The notes under the pieces: model-generated
What the model saw: only the letters and a program-made list of their open reading frames with translations
Databases searched by the model: none
Told to the model about the DNA's origin: nothing
Position numbers and translations under genes: made by a program
Shown: positions 15,580 to 26,645 of the stretch, in pieces
Numbering within the stretch: position 1 is the stretch's first letter
Layout of the letters: each line of letters starts with the position of its first letter
Assembly: GCA_001898625.1 (NCBI GenBank)
Contig: MKUP01000023.1
Location: forward strand, 186,001 to 250,000
DNA length: 64,000 bases
Reading direction: 5' to 3'
Source of the DNA: Burkholderiales bacterium 67-32
GTDB lineage: Bacteria; Pseudomonadota; Gammaproteobacteria; Burkholderiales; Burkholderiaceae_B

Positions 15580-16563
15580 ATGCACTTCTCGACGTGGATC
15601 AGGATCGCCGCGGGCGCCGCGGCTCTGGCGGCAACCGCGCCCGCCCTGGCGGACCGCGTGGCCGACGCTTACCCGGAAAAACCCATACGCATCATCGTTC
15701 CCTATACGCCGGCGGGTTTCAACGATGCCATGGCGCGCGTGTTCGCGCGCAAGTTGCAGGAAAGCTGGCACCAGCCGGTCATCGTCGAGAACAAGCCGGG
15801 CGCGGGCACCATCATCGGGACCGAGCACGGCGTCCGCGCCGAGCCCGACGGCTACACGCTGGTGGTGGTGGGCTTCCCGCTGGTGGCCAACCAGTTCCTG
15901 TACAAGAAGCTGCCTTACGACTCGGTCAAGGATGTGGCGCCGGTGATCCTGGGCGCGCGTTCGCCCAACCTGCTGGTGGTCAGCGCGAGCTCGAGCATAC
16001 GCAGCGTGCAGGACCTCGTGGCCGAGGCCCGGCGCCGCCCGGGCAAGCTCAACTACGCGACCGCCGGCAACGGCACCTCGAACCACCTGTCCATGGAGTA
16101 CTTCAAGAGCGTGGCGGGCATCGACCTCGCGCAGGTGCCCTACAAGGGCAGCGCGCCCATGGTGACCGACCTGCTGGGCGGCCAGGTTGATGTGATGTTC
16201 GACAACATGCCGCACGTGCTGCCGCATGTGCGCGCGGGCAAGATGCGCGCGCTCGGCATCACCGGTGCGAAGCGCTCGCCGCTCGCGCCCGATCTTCCCA
16301 CCATCGCCGAGCAGGGCTATCCCGGCTTCGAGGTCGCAGTCTGGTACGGCCTGGGCGCCCCGGCCCGCACGCCGCCCGCCATCCTGGCCAAGCTGAACCG
16401 GGAACTGAACCGGATCCTGGCGACCGACGAGGTCAGGAAGATTTTTGCCGACCAGGGCGTGGAGCCGCTGGGCGGATCGCTGGAGGACTTCTCGGCCTAT
16501 TTCAAGGAGCAGTCCCAGCGCTGGTCCAAGGTCGTGCATGACGCCAAGGTGTCCCTGGAGTAG
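15580..16563 (+). CDS. Bug/TctC-family periplasmic solute-binding protein
   Basis: A 327-residue Bug receptor, the second in this operon. The signal peptide (MHFSTWIRIAAGAAALAATA) ends near ALADRV. Typical blocks are IIVPYTPAGFNDAMAR, VIVENKPGAGTIIGT, PDGYTLVVVG and QVPYKGSAPMVTDLLGGQVD. Like the 13395 protein it has the AGFND loop variant and an N-H-L-(A/S)-M-E block, so the two came from one duplication. The gap of 38 nt to the enolase-family gene and the 32 nt to the UbiD gene suggest one transcript. No TctA/TctB partner is encoded here. Confidence 0.9.
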   Translation: MHFSTWIRIAAGAAALAATAPALADRVADAYPEKPIRIIVPYTPAGFNDAMARVFARKLQESWHQPVIVENKPGAGTIIGTEHGVRAEPDGYTLVVVGFPLVANQFLYKKLPYDSVKDVAPVILGARSPNLLVVSASSSIRSVQDLVAEARRRPGKLNYATAGNGTSNHLSMEYFKSVAGIDLAQVPYKGSAPMVTDLLGGQVDVMFDNMPHVLPHVRAGKMRALGITGAKRSPLAPDLPTIAEQGYPGFEVAVWYGLGAPARTPPAILAKLNRELNRILATDEVRKIFADQGVEPLGGSLEDFSAYFKEQSQRWSKVVHDAKVSLE

Positions 16564-16595
16564 GGGAGCCGGCGCAATTGACGAGGAAAGGAACG

Positions 16596-18032
16596 ATGAC
16601 AGGCAAGAAAAGGCCCCGGGACATGCGGCAGTGGCTGGCGCACCTGGCGCAGACGGACAGGCTAGCGGTTCTGCGCGAGGGCGTGCCGCTCAAGCACACG
16701 CTGGCGGCCATGGCCAAGCTGCTGGACGGCCACAAGGTCGCCTACTTTCCTCGGCCCGGCGGCCATGCCATGCCCGTGGTATCGGGTTTCATGGCGCAGC
16801 GCGGCTGGATCGCCGAGGCGCTGGGGGTGGACTCGGCCGGACTGCTGGCGGCCTTTCGGACGGCGGCCGAATCGCCGCTGCCGTGGCGCGAGATCGAGGG
16901 CGCCTCGGCGCCCTGCCAGGAGGTCGTGCTGCGCGACGTCGATCTGTTGGCGCAACTGCCCATTCCCACCCACAGCGAGTTCGACAGCGGCCCGTACATC
17001 ACCGCCGGCATGGTGATCGCGCGCAATCCCGTCACGGGCGTGCAGAACGTCTCGATCAACCGCATCCAGGTGCATGCGCGCGATCGCATGGCCATCCTGA
17101 TGCTGCCGCGCCACCTGCACGCGTTCTACCAGGACGCGGAGGCACGCGGCCTGGAATTGCCGGTGGCCGTGGTGATCGGCGCCGATCCGCTGACGCTGCT
17201 GGCTTCGCAGGCCATCACGCCCATCGACTACGACGAGTTGGAGATCGCCGGCGCCCTGCACGGCGAACCGCTGGAAGTCGTCAAGTGCCTGACCAACGAC
17301 GTGCGCGTCCCGGCCCGTGCCGAGATCGTGATCGAGGGGCGGCTGCTGCCGGGCGTCCGGGAGGAGGAAGGGCCGTTCGGCGAATTCCCGCGCTACTACA
17401 GCGCCAAGGAAAAGCGCGAGGTGATCGCGGTCGATGCCGTCACGCACCGGCGCGGTCCCATTTTCCACACTATCGTGCCAGCCGAACTCGAGCACCTGCT
17501 GCTCGGGGCCATCCCGCGCGAGGCCACGCTGCTGTCGCACCTGCAACGCAGCTTTCCCGGCGTGCTGGACGTGCACCTGAGCATGGGCGGGGTGGGGCGC
17601 TACCACCTGTTCGTCAAATTCAGGAAGCGCCGCGAGGGCGAGCCCAAGAACGTGCTGCTGTGCGCGCTGGGGGCGCACTACGATCTCAAGCAGGTGATCG
17701 TGGTGGACGATGACGTCGACGTGCACGATCCCAAGCAGGTCGAGTGGGCGGTGGCCACGCGCTTCCAGGCCGACCGCGACCTGGTGGTGATCGGCGGCGC
17801 CCAGGGATCGGTGCTCGACCCGTCCACCACCGTGGGCGTGGACGATATCGAGAACCTGCCGCCGGCCCTGCAGGGCATCAGCGCCAAGATGGGGCTGGAT
17901 GCCACGCGGCCTATCGCCTATGCGGGGCACGTTTTCACCAAGGTCAGGATCCCGGGCGAAGCGGAGATAGACATCGCCGCACAGATCGTGCCCAATGCCG
18001 TGGTCGACTGGGAAACCGGCGCGGTCGGTTAG
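16596..18032 (+). CDS. UbiD family (prenyl-FMN-dependent) decarboxylase
   Basis: A 478-residue UbiD-fold decarboxylase. The prFMN site residues can be read: the N-V-S-I-N-R block at 151-156, and the EEGPFGEFPRYY block with E258 and E263, spaced five apart like the catalytic Glu pair of Fdc1. The C-terminal helix GLDATRP and KVRIPGE are also family-typical. UbiD enzymes reversibly decarboxylate aromatic or unsaturated acids and need prFMN from a UbiX partner, which is not encoded in this window. I chose ATG 16596 because AGGAAAGG precedes it; an upstream in-frame TTG was rejected. Its place between receptor and oxidase suggests it trims a carboxylate from a pathway intermediate. Confidence 0.88.
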   Translation: MTGKKRPRDMRQWLAHLAQTDRLAVLREGVPLKHTLAAMAKLLDGHKVAYFPRPGGHAMPVVSGFMAQRGWIAEALGVDSAGLLAAFRTAAESPLPWREIEGASAPCQEVVLRDVDLLAQLPIPTHSEFDSGPYITAGMVIARNPVTGVQNVSINRIQVHARDRMAILMLPRHLHAFYQDAEARGLELPVAVVIGADPLTLLASQAITPIDYDELEIAGALHGEPLEVVKCLTNDVRVPARAEIVIEGRLLPGVREEEGPFGEFPRYYSAKEKREVIAVDAVTHRRGPIFHTIVPAELEHLLLGAIPREATLLSHLQRSFPGVLDVHLSMGGVGRYHLFVKFRKRREGEPKNVLLCALGAHYDLKQVIVVDDDVDVHDPKQVEWAVATRFQADRDLVVIGGAQGSVLDPSTTVGVDDIENLPPALQGISAKMGLDATRPIAYAGHVFTKVRIPGEAEIDIAAQIVPNAVVDWETGAVG

Positions 18033-18051
18033 CGGCGCACGAGGAATGATG

Positions 18052-19266
18052 ATGACCCTGGCTTCCATCCTGTCCACCGGCGACCTGGAGCGGGCCGCGC
18101 GGCGGCGCCTGCCTCCGAGTGTGTACGGCTATGTCTCGGGCGGCTCGGAAACCGAAAGCGCGCTGCGGGGCAATCGCCAGGCTTTCGATGCCTGGCGGTT
18201 CGTGCCGCGCTTCCTGGTGGACGTGTCGCGCCGGTCCCAGGCCACGGGTCTGTTCGGCACGCAGTATGCCGCGCCGTTCGGCATCGCCCCCATGGGCGTG
18301 GCCGGCATCTGCGGCTTCGACGGCGATCTCGCGCTGGCGCGCGCGGCGGCCGCAGCCCGGGTGCCCTTCGTATTGAGCGGCGCGTCGACCACGCCCATGG
18401 AGCGCGTGCTGGAGCAGGCGCCGGGAAGCTGGTTCCAGGCCTATGTCCCGTCCAATCGCGAACTGATCGGCGCCTTGCTGGCGCGAGCCGAACGGGCCGG
18501 CGTCCCGGTGCTGGTGGTGACGGTGGACGTGCCGATCGCCTCGACGCGCGAGGTGGAGCTGCGCAACGGCTTCAGCCTGCCGCTGCGGCTCACGCCGCGA
18601 CTGGTGGCGGGCGGCCTGGCCCGGCCGCGCTGGCTGGCGCAGACCTTTCTGCGGACGCTGCTGCGCCAAGGCATTCCGCGGTTCGAGAATTTCTCCGCGG
18701 TGCGCGGCAATCGCATCATCACGGCGGCGTCCGGCGACCACCGCGCGGGACGGGCCGCGCTGTCGTGGGACGACCTGGCCTGGGTGCGCGACCGCTGGCG
18801 CGGCCGGCTGGTGATCAAGGGCCTGCTGCATCCGGAGGATGCCGGGCGCGCCCAGGCCATCGGCGCCGACGGCATCATCGTCTCCAACCACGGTGGCCGG
18901 CAGCTCGACGGCGCGCAGGCGCCGCTCGATGCCCTGCCCGCCATCGCGGCCGCGGCGCCGCGGCTGGCGATCATGGTCGACAGCGGCTTTCGCCGCGGTA
19001 CCGACATCCTGAAAGCCCTGGCGCTGGGCGCCGATTTCGTCTTCATCGGACGCCCCGCCATGTACGGCCTGGCCGTGGGTGGCCAGGCCGGCGTCGCCCA
19101 TGTGCTGGCCCTGCTCAAGCGCGAGATCGACGTCGACCTCGCCTTGCTGGGGTGCGCCGATGTCGCGGGCCTGGACCGCAGGCATCTGGTCCGCCCCGGC
19201 CCGCCATCCGAATTCCGCATCCCTTCCGGAGATTGTTCATGCCCCTGCTCGACGCCCGCCATCTGA
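18052..19266 (+). CDS. FMN-dependent alpha-hydroxy-acid oxidase/dehydrogenase (MdlB-like role)
   Basis: A 404-residue protein of the lactate/mandelate/glycolate oxidase family. Active-site residues are visible: Y25 (YGYVSGG), Y131 (FQAYVP), K256 (VIKGLLH), H280 and R283 in SNHGGRQLDG, then DSGFRRG (310-316) and GADFVFIGRP for the FMN phosphate. It would oxidise a 2-hydroxy acid to a 2-keto acid. Three ATG codons in tandem are possible; 18052 has GAGG 7 nt upstream. The stretch WLAQTFLRTLLRQG (195-208) falls in the membrane-binding loop position known from membrane-associated mandelate and lactate dehydrogenases. The last 28 nt overlap the aldehyde dehydrogenase gene. Confidence 0.88.
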   Translation: MTLASILSTGDLERAARRRLPPSVYGYVSGGSETESALRGNRQAFDAWRFVPRFLVDVSRRSQATGLFGTQYAAPFGIAPMGVAGICGFDGDLALARAAAAARVPFVLSGASTTPMERVLEQAPGSWFQAYVPSNRELIGALLARAERAGVPVLVVTVDVPIASTREVELRNGFSLPLRLTPRLVAGGLARPRWLAQTFLRTLLRQGIPRFENFSAVRGNRIITAASGDHRAGRAALSWDDLAWVRDRWRGRLVIKGLLHPEDAGRAQAIGADGIIVSNHGGRQLDGAQAPLDALPAIAAAAPRLAIMVDSGFRRGTDILKALALGADFVFIGRPAMYGLAVGGQAGVAHVLALLKREIDVDLALLGCADVAGLDRRHLVRPGPPSEFRIPSGDCSCPCSTPAI

Positions 19267-20690
19267 TCGATGGATGCTGGCAGCCTTCCACCGACGGCCG
19301 CACGGCCGCTAGCATCGACCCTGCCACGGGCGAGACCATCGGCACGTTGGCCGATGGCGGCCGCGCCGAGGCGCAGGCGGCCATCGCCGCCGCCCGCCGC
19401 GCCTTCGACACGACGCCCTGGCCGCAAAGTCCGCGCGTGCGGCAGAACGTCCTGCTGCAATGGGCCGACCGGCTCGAACGCCGCACCGATCTGGCGGCGC
19501 TGCTGACGCGCGAGAACGGCAAGGTGCTGCGCGAGGCGCGCGGCGAGATGGCCGGTGCCATTTCCGAGATCCGCTACTACGCGGGGCTGGCGCGCCACAT
19601 GCCCGGGCACTTCATGGAAGTGGAGCCCGGCGCCTATGCGGCCACGCTGCGCGAGCCGGCCGGCGTGGCGGCGCTCATCATTCCCTGGAATGCCCCGGTC
19701 GTGCTGCTGATCCGGGCGCTCGCGCCCGCGCTGGCGGCCGGATGCGCCACCATCGTCAAGCCCGCGCAGCAGACCGCGCAGATCACGGCGGCGGTGTTGC
19801 AGGAGCTGGCGCAGGTGCCCGGCCTGCCGCCCGGTGTGCTGAACCTGGTGTGCGAGACCGGCAGCGACGCGGCCAGGGAACTGGTCGCCTCGCCCGAGGT
19901 GGATGTGCTGAGCTTCACCGGCTCCAACCTGGTCGGCCAGCACATCATGGCGGCGGCCGCGCCGACGATGAAGAAGCTGTCGCTGGAGCTGGGCGGCAAG
20001 TCGTGCTGCCTGGTCTTTCCCGATGCCGACATCGAAGCCACCGCCCGCCAACTGGCCGCGGCGGCCACCATCATTTCCGGGCAGCAGTGCACGGCCGCGC
20101 GGCGCGTGCTGGTCCATGCCTCGCGCCTGGACGAGATGAAGCGTGCCTTGACGCAGGCCCTGTCCGCCATCGTGGTCGGTCCGGGTTCCGACGAGGCCTC
20201 GGGTATGGGCCCGCTGATCGATGGGCAGGCGGTGCGTACCGTGGACGAGGCCGTCCAGCGCGCGCTGGACGAATGCGACGAAGTCCTGCTGCGTGGCGGG
20301 CGGCCGCGGGGGGCGCTGGCCGGCGGCAGCTATCTGACGCCCACGCTGGTCGCGCATCGCGACAGCTCGGCCTTCTTCTGCCAGGAGGAAATCTTCGGTC
20401 CCTTCGTGGTGCTCGAGTCCTTCGACGACGAACGCGAAGCGGTGCAACGCGCCAATCACACGGTGTACGGGCTGTCCGCCAGTGTCTGGACCGCCGACGG
20501 CGACCGCGCACTGCGCGTCGCGCGCGCCCTGCGCAACGGCACGGTCTGGATCAACGACCACAACCGCCTGTTCGCCGAGGCGGAAACCGGTGGCTATCGC
20601 CAGAGTGGACTGGGCCGGCTGCATGGCTACGAGGGGCTGGGCGATTTCCTCGAAACCAAGCACATCTATCGCAGCGCGGGCGTGGTCTGA
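19239..20690 (+). CDS. Aldehyde dehydrogenase (MdlD-like role)
   Basis: A 483-residue NAD(P)-dependent aldehyde dehydrogenase. Catalytic residues are N151 (IPWNAP), K174, E250 (LELGGKS) and C284 (SGQQCTAARR); the cofactor motif FTGSNLVGQ is near 226. The start ATG 19239 has GGAG 7 nt upstream and lies inside the end of the hydroxyacid oxidase gene, so translation is probably coupled. In the operon it follows the oxidase and precedes the ThDP decarboxylase, which fits oxidation of the aldehyde that the decarboxylase would make. The natural substrate is unknown; benzaldehyde-type or aliphatic semialdehydes are both possible. Confidence 0.92.
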   Translation: MPLLDARHLIDGCWQPSTDGRTAASIDPATGETIGTLADGGRAEAQAAIAAARRAFDTTPWPQSPRVRQNVLLQWADRLERRTDLAALLTRENGKVLREARGEMAGAISEIRYYAGLARHMPGHFMEVEPGAYAATLREPAGVAALIIPWNAPVVLLIRALAPALAAGCATIVKPAQQTAQITAAVLQELAQVPGLPPGVLNLVCETGSDAARELVASPEVDVLSFTGSNLVGQHIMAAAAPTMKKLSLELGGKSCCLVFPDADIEATARQLAAAATIISGQQCTAARRVLVHASRLDEMKRALTQALSAIVVGPGSDEASGMGPLIDGQAVRTVDEAVQRALDECDEVLLRGGRPRGALAGGSYLTPTLVAHRDSSAFFCQEEIFGPFVVLESFDDEREAVQRANHTVYGLSASVWTADGDRALRVARALRNGTVWINDHNRLFAEAETGGYRQSGLGRLHGYEGLGDFLETKHIYRSAGVV

Positions 20691-20719
20691 GGCGTCCAAT
20701 GAGATTTCAAGGAACCGAC

Positions 20720-22387
20720 ATGAGTGGAACATCCGAGGCGCGCAGCGGCGGCCGGATCCTGGTGGATGCGCTGCGGACGCACGGCGTGGACACCGCCTTT
20801 TGCGTGCCGGGCGAGAGTTTCCTGGCCGTGCTGGACGCGCTGTACGAGGCGCGCGACGCGATACGGCTGGTGGTCTGCCGCCAGGAGGGCGGGGCGGCAC
20901 ATATGGCCGAAGCCTATGGCAAGCTGACCGGCGAGCCCGGGATCTGCTTCGTGACGCGCGGGCCGGGCGCGACCAATGCCAGCATCGGCATCCATACCGC
21001 GCGGCAGGATTCGACGCCGCTGATCGTGTTCGTCGGCCAGGTGGCGCGCGGCGACATGGGGCGCGAGGCCTGGCAGGAAATCGACTTCCGCCACATGTTC
21101 GGCACCCAGGCCAAGTGGGTGGACCAGATCGACGATGCGCGCCGCATTCCCGAGTACGTCAGCCGCGCCTTCCACGTGGCGACCTCGGGCCGCCCCGGCC
21201 CGGTGGTGCTGGCGCTGCCGGAGGACATGCTGGCGGAGATGGCGGTGGCGGACGACGCTCCGCGCTACCGGCGCATCGCGCAGGCGCCCGCGGCGCGGGA
21301 CATGGCGGATCTGGCGGCCCTGCTGAGCGAGGCTCGCCGGCCCATGATGCTGCTGGGCGGGGGAGGCTGGTCGCACGCCGCCTGCGGGAACCTCGAGCGC
21401 TTCGCGCGCGCCTTCGACCTGCCCGTGGCCTGCACCTTCCGGCGGCAGGACCTGTTCGACAACCGCAACGACCGCTACGTGGGCGAGGCGGGCCTGGGCA
21501 TGGATCCGCGCCTGGCCGGCCGCATCGGGCAGGCCGACCTGATCGTCGCGGTCGGGCCTCGTCTGGGCGAGACGTCGACCAACGGCTACGCGCTGCTGGA
21601 CGTCCCCCGGCCACGCCAGAAGCTGGCGCACGTCCACCTGGACGCGGGCGAACTGGGGCGCGTCTACAGCGCCGACGTCACCATCAACGCCGACATGGCG
21701 TCCTTCGCATCGGCTGCCGCGCAACTGGCGCCCGCCGCGCCGCCCGCCTGGGCCGACTGGACGGCGCAGGCCCGCGCGGACTACCTCGACAACCTGCGGC
21801 ACGCGCCCATGGCGGGGCCCGTGGACCTGGGCGAGGTCATGGCCCACGTGCGCGACGTGCTGCCGCCCGAGGCCATCATCACGAATGGGGCCGGCAACTA
21901 TACGCTATGGGTGCAGCGCTTCTACCAGTACCGGGGCTGGCGCACGCAGCTCGCGCCCACCAGCGGGACCATGGGCTACGGCGTGCCGGCGGCCATCGCG
22001 GCCAAGCTGGTCCATCCCGATCGGCCCGCGGTCTGCTTCGCGGGGGATGGCTGTTTCCTGATGAATTCGCAGGAAATGGCGACGGCGGTCCAGTACGGCG
22101 CGAACGCCGTGTTCATCGTGGTGGACAACGGGATGTACGGCAGCATACGCATGCACCAGGAGCGGCATTACCCGGGCCGGGTGCACGGCACCGATCTGCG
22201 CAATCCCGATTTCGTCGCGCTGGCGGCGGCCTACGGACTGCACGCCGAGCAGGTTCTGGCGACCGCCGATTTCCCCGCCGCGTTCGCCCGGGCATTGGAG
22301 GCCGGCAGGCCGGCGCTGCTGGCGCTGAAGACCGACCCCGACGTGATCTCGCCGCGGGCGACGATCGCCAAGCTGCGGCAAGGGTGA
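20720..22387 (+). CDS. Thiamine diphosphate-dependent 2-keto acid decarboxylase / acetolactate synthase-like enzyme
   Basis: A 555-residue three-domain ThDP enzyme. The activating glutamate is E56 in CRQEGGAAHMAEAYGK. The central FAD/DHAP-synthase-like domain spans roughly 190-330. The ThDP motif GDG starts at 442 and ends with N470 (VVDNGMYG). The N-terminal VPGESFL loop is more like acetolactate synthase-related proteins than classic benzoylformate decarboxylase, which has active-site His residues. By context it would decarboxylate the 2-keto acid made by the oxidase, giving an aldehyde for the dehydrogenase. A lyase or carboligase role is the alternative. It is the last gene of the operon and converges on thiG with a 17-nt gap. 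Confidence 0.85.
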   Translation: MSGTSEARSGGRILVDALRTHGVDTAFCVPGESFLAVLDALYEARDAIRLVVCRQEGGAAHMAEAYGKLTGEPGICFVTRGPGATNASIGIHTARQDSTPLIVFVGQVARGDMGREAWQEIDFRHMFGTQAKWVDQIDDARRIPEYVSRAFHVATSGRPGPVVLALPEDMLAEMAVADDAPRYRRIAQAPAARDMADLAALLSEARRPMMLLGGGGWSHAACGNLERFARAFDLPVACTFRRQDLFDNRNDRYVGEAGLGMDPRLAGRIGQADLIVAVGPRLGETSTNGYALLDVPRPRQKLAHVHLDAGELGRVYSADVTINADMASFASAAAQLAPAAPPAWADWTAQARADYLDNLRHAPMAGPVDLGEVMAHVRDVLPPEAIITNGAGNYTLWVQRFYQYRGWRTQLAPTSGTMGYGVPAAIAAKLVHPDRPAVCFAGDGCFLMNSQEMATAVQYGANAVFIVVDNGMYGSIRMHQERHYPGRVHGTDLRNPDFVALAAAYGLHAEQVLATADFPAAFARALEAGRPALLALKTDPDVISPRATIAKLRQG

Positions 22388-22404
22388 CGGGGCCGGGCGT
22401 GGCC

Positions 22405-23190
22405 TTACGACTGGATCAGCCCCGCCGTCGGTGAACTGGGCGATCCGCTGTACAGCTTCTTCGGCATGCGGCCGGCCAGGAAGGCCTCGCGCCCGGCTTC
22501 CACGCCTTTCTTCATCGCGCTGGCCATCAGGATGGGATCCTTGGCTGCGGCGATGGCGGTGTTCATCAGCACGCCGTCGCAGCCCAGTTCCATCGCGATC
22601 GCCGCATCGGAAGCCGTGCCTACGCCCGCATCGACGATGATGGGCACATTGGCTTGGTCGATGATCAGCCGCAGGTTCCACGGATTCAAGATGCCCATGC
22701 CCGAGCCGATCAGCGAGGCCAGCGGCATGACTGCGATGCAGCCGATCTCTTCCAGCATGCGGGCCTGGATGGGATCGTCGGTGCAGTACACCATGACCTT
22801 GAAGCCATCCTTGACCAGCGTTTCAGCGGCCTTGAGCGTTTCGGGCATGTTGGGGAACAGGGTGTGCGAGTCGCCCAGCACTTCCAGCTTCACGAGATCG
22901 TGTCCATCCAGCAGTTCGCGCGCCAGGCGCAGCGTGCGCACGGCGTCGTCGGCCGTGTAGCAGCCGGCGGTATTGGGCAGGATGGTGTATTCGCTGGGCG
23001 GCAGGTAGTCCAGCAGGCTGGGTTCGCCGGCGTTCTGGCCGATGTTGGTGCGGCGGATGGCCACGGTGACGATGTTGGCGCCGCTGGCGTCGATGGCGGC
23101 CTTGGTCTCGTCGAAGTCCTTGTACTTGCCGGTGCCCACCAACAGGCGGGAGGAGTAGGTCTTGCCGGCAAGGGTGAATGTGTCTGTCAT
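22405..23190 (-). CDS. thiG: Thiazole synthase ThiG
   Basis: A 261-residue TIM-barrel enzyme that builds the thiazole phosphate of thiamine from deoxyxylulose 5-phosphate, dehydroglycine and ThiS thiocarboxylate. The Schiff-base lysine is K101 in [22 protein letters not shown] and [14 protein letters not shown] are family signatures. ThiS and ThiO/ThiH are not encoded next to it, so the sulfur carrier must be elsewhere. The gene is on the same strand as thiC but separated from it by the 259-bp inverted-repeat element, which may cut or modulate cotranscription from the thiC riboswitch. Confidence 0.95.
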   Translation of the reverse strand: MTDTFTLAGKTYSSRLLVGTGKYKDFDETKAAIDASGANIVTVAIRRTNIGQNAGEPSLLDYLPPSEYTILPNTAGCYTADDAVRTLRLARELLDGHDLVKLEVLGDSHTLFPNMPETLKAAETLVKDGFKVMVYCTDDPIQARMLEEIGCIAVMPLASLIGSGMGILNPWNLRLIIDQANVPIIVDAGVGTASDAAIAMELGCDGVLMNTAIAAAKDPILMASAMKKGVEAGREAFLAGRMPKKLYSGSPSSPTAGLIQS

Positions 23191-23239
23191 GAGGAAATCC
23201 TGGAAGCTTGCGTGTTCATTGCGGCATCTGTGGTGCATG

Positions 23240-23498
23240 CGGCGGGCATAGGCCGCGGCGGCGCCGGGCGGGCCGGGGGGCGCGGCGACGGTCCAGGTCC
23301 CGGCTGCGCCGGGACTTCCCGGGTCCGGAGACGAAATCGGGGCGGGCGAAAAACTCGCGCGGGGACAGTCCCCCGGACTGTCCCTACTGCCGCGCTCAAA
23401 CAGTTTCGCCCTTGCTTCCCCGATTTCGTCTCCGGACCCGGCTGGCCCAACGCCACGCCCCCCGGCCCGCCCGGCGCCGCCGCGGCCTATGCCCGCCG
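23240..23498. repeat. 259-bp element with perfect 43-bp terminal inverted repeats
   Basis: This fills the 378-bp thiC-thiG gap, which holds no gene. The arms 23240-23282 and 23456-23498 are exact reverse complements and almost pure G/C. Inside are a second perfect pair of 22 nt (23321-23342 and 23418-23439, with GTCCGGAGACGAAATCGG) and a central hairpin GGGACAGTCC-CCC-GGACTGTCCC at 23362-23384. The nested structure could fold as a long cruciform or RNA hairpin between the two thi genes. No transposase or clear target duplication is visible, so it is either a non-autonomous element or a genus-level dispersed repeat. Confidence 0.85.
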
Positions 23499-23568
23499 GA
23501 GCGTCTTCATGTGTAGCGGACCAGGGCACATGCCATCTGGCCAGTGTATCAAGTGGCCTTCAGGTCAC

Positions 23569-25700
<2,132 letters not shown>

Positions 25701-25709
25701 ACGGGCGTA

Positions 25710-25738
25710 AGTATAGGCTGGCGGCGGCCAATGTCCAA
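25710..25738 (-). promoter_or_regulatory. Sigma-70-like promoter of the thiC riboswitch
   Basis: On the minus strand TTGGAC (25733-25738) and TATACT (25710-25715) are separated by exactly 17 nt. A start around 25703 would place the transcript a few nt before the aptamer P1, as expected for a THI-element leader. Confidence 0.75.
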
Positions 25739-25772
25739 CGCGCATCTCTTGCGCGTTGCACCATGACGCGTG

Positions 25773-26498
25773 TCAGGATTGCAGGCCCGGTCTGGCCGAC
25801 TCGGCCAGCAATCGTTCCTGCACGCGTTGGGCGGTTTCCATCACATGCTTGCGCATGAGGCGGGCGGCTTCGTCGGCCTGCAGGGACACCGCCGCCTGGA
25901 ACAGTTTTTCGTGTTCGTTCTCGCGGCCTTTGCGGTGCTCGGCCGTGATGCGCGAGTAGCGGCGGTAGTAGGTGGAGGCTTCGAACATCTGGTTGCAGTA
26001 GTCGATCATCCAGCGCGACCGGCAGCCGGCGATGAGGGCGGTGTGGAAATCCCGGTGCGCGGCTTCCCATTCGGGATTCTCGCGTGGGCCGGCTTCGCCT
26101 TCCAGGTAGCGGTCCAGCCGCGTCAGGCGGTGATAGGCCTGGACCAGTCCCTGCACCCAGGTCTGGTCCGCGTAGTCGATGGAGGCACGCAGGGCGATGT
26201 CGTTGAGCCAGGAGCGGGTGCGCGAGAGTTCTTCCAGATGCGCGCCGCCGAAGTTGGGCACCGCGAAGCCGCGCCGGTCGTGCTGGATGACCAGGCCTTC
26301 GCGCGACAACCGCGTCAGAGCCTCCCGCAGCGGGGCCAGGCCGACGTCGTAGCGTTCGCTCAGTTGGCGGGTGCCCAATTTCTGGCCGGGCGCGTAGTGG
26401 GCGTCCACGATGTCGCGCCGCAGACGCTCGTAGGTCTGGGAGGCGAGGGTCGCGGGCACGGTGCGGCCGATGGGAAGGGAGTTGTCGGATTCCAGCAT
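25773..26498 (-). CDS. GntR family transcriptional regulator (FadR-type)
   Basis: A 241-residue regulator. The N-terminal winged HTH has QTYERLRRDIVDAHYAPGQKL and LSERYDVGLAPLREALTRLSREGLV (core motif), and the C-terminal all-helical FCD domain has EWEAAHRDFHTALIAGCRS with the His/Asp pattern of metal-binding FadR-type effector domains. It is divergent from the Bug-deacetylase-SDR operon beginning at 26646. The gap between them contains ATCGATAAA palindromes near both start codons, so this protein probably controls both directions. The effector is unknown and might be the acid bound by the Bug protein. Confidence 0.92.
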   Translation of the reverse strand: MLESDNSLPIGRTVPATLASQTYERLRRDIVDAHYAPGQKLGTRQLSERYDVGLAPLREALTRLSREGLVIQHDRRGFAVPNFGGAHLEELSRTRSWLNDIALRASIDYADQTWVQGLVQAYHRLTRLDRYLEGEAGPRENPEWEAAHRDFHTALIAGCRSRWMIDYCNQMFEASTYYRRYSRITAEHRKGRENEHEKLFQAAVSLQADEAARLMRKHVMETAQRVQERLLAESARPGLQS

Positions 26499-26509
26499 GA
26501 TGGTCAGAT

Positions 26510-26636
26510 TTTATCGATAAATCATACACAGCCTGGGACGTGTGCTGGGCCGAAGCATCTACGGGTTTCTCCGAGGTTTTGCTTTTCACATGTGATCGAT
26601 AAAAATAAAAAAGATGTATTTTTTATCGATAAAAAA
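26510..26636. promoter_or_regulatory. ATCGATAAA palindromes, likely GntR operators
   Basis: Three related sites lie in the 147-bp divergent gap. TTTATCGATAAA at 26510-26521 is a perfect 12-bp palindrome 12 bp from the gntR ATG. GATCGATAAAAA at 26594-26605 is a half-conserved copy. At 26619-26636 an 18-bp perfect palindrome TTTTTTATCGATAAAAAA sits immediately before the AAGGAG ribosome site of the Bug gene. Repression of both genes by occupancy of the outer sites is the simplest reading. Confidence 0.65.
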
Positions 26637-26645
26637 GGAGAGGCA

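Noticed and set aside
23240-23498. CRISPR-like or coding content in the thiC-thiG gap
   Set aside because: The repeats are inverted, not direct and spaced. Open frames here are GC-driven and have no ribosome site or known domain.
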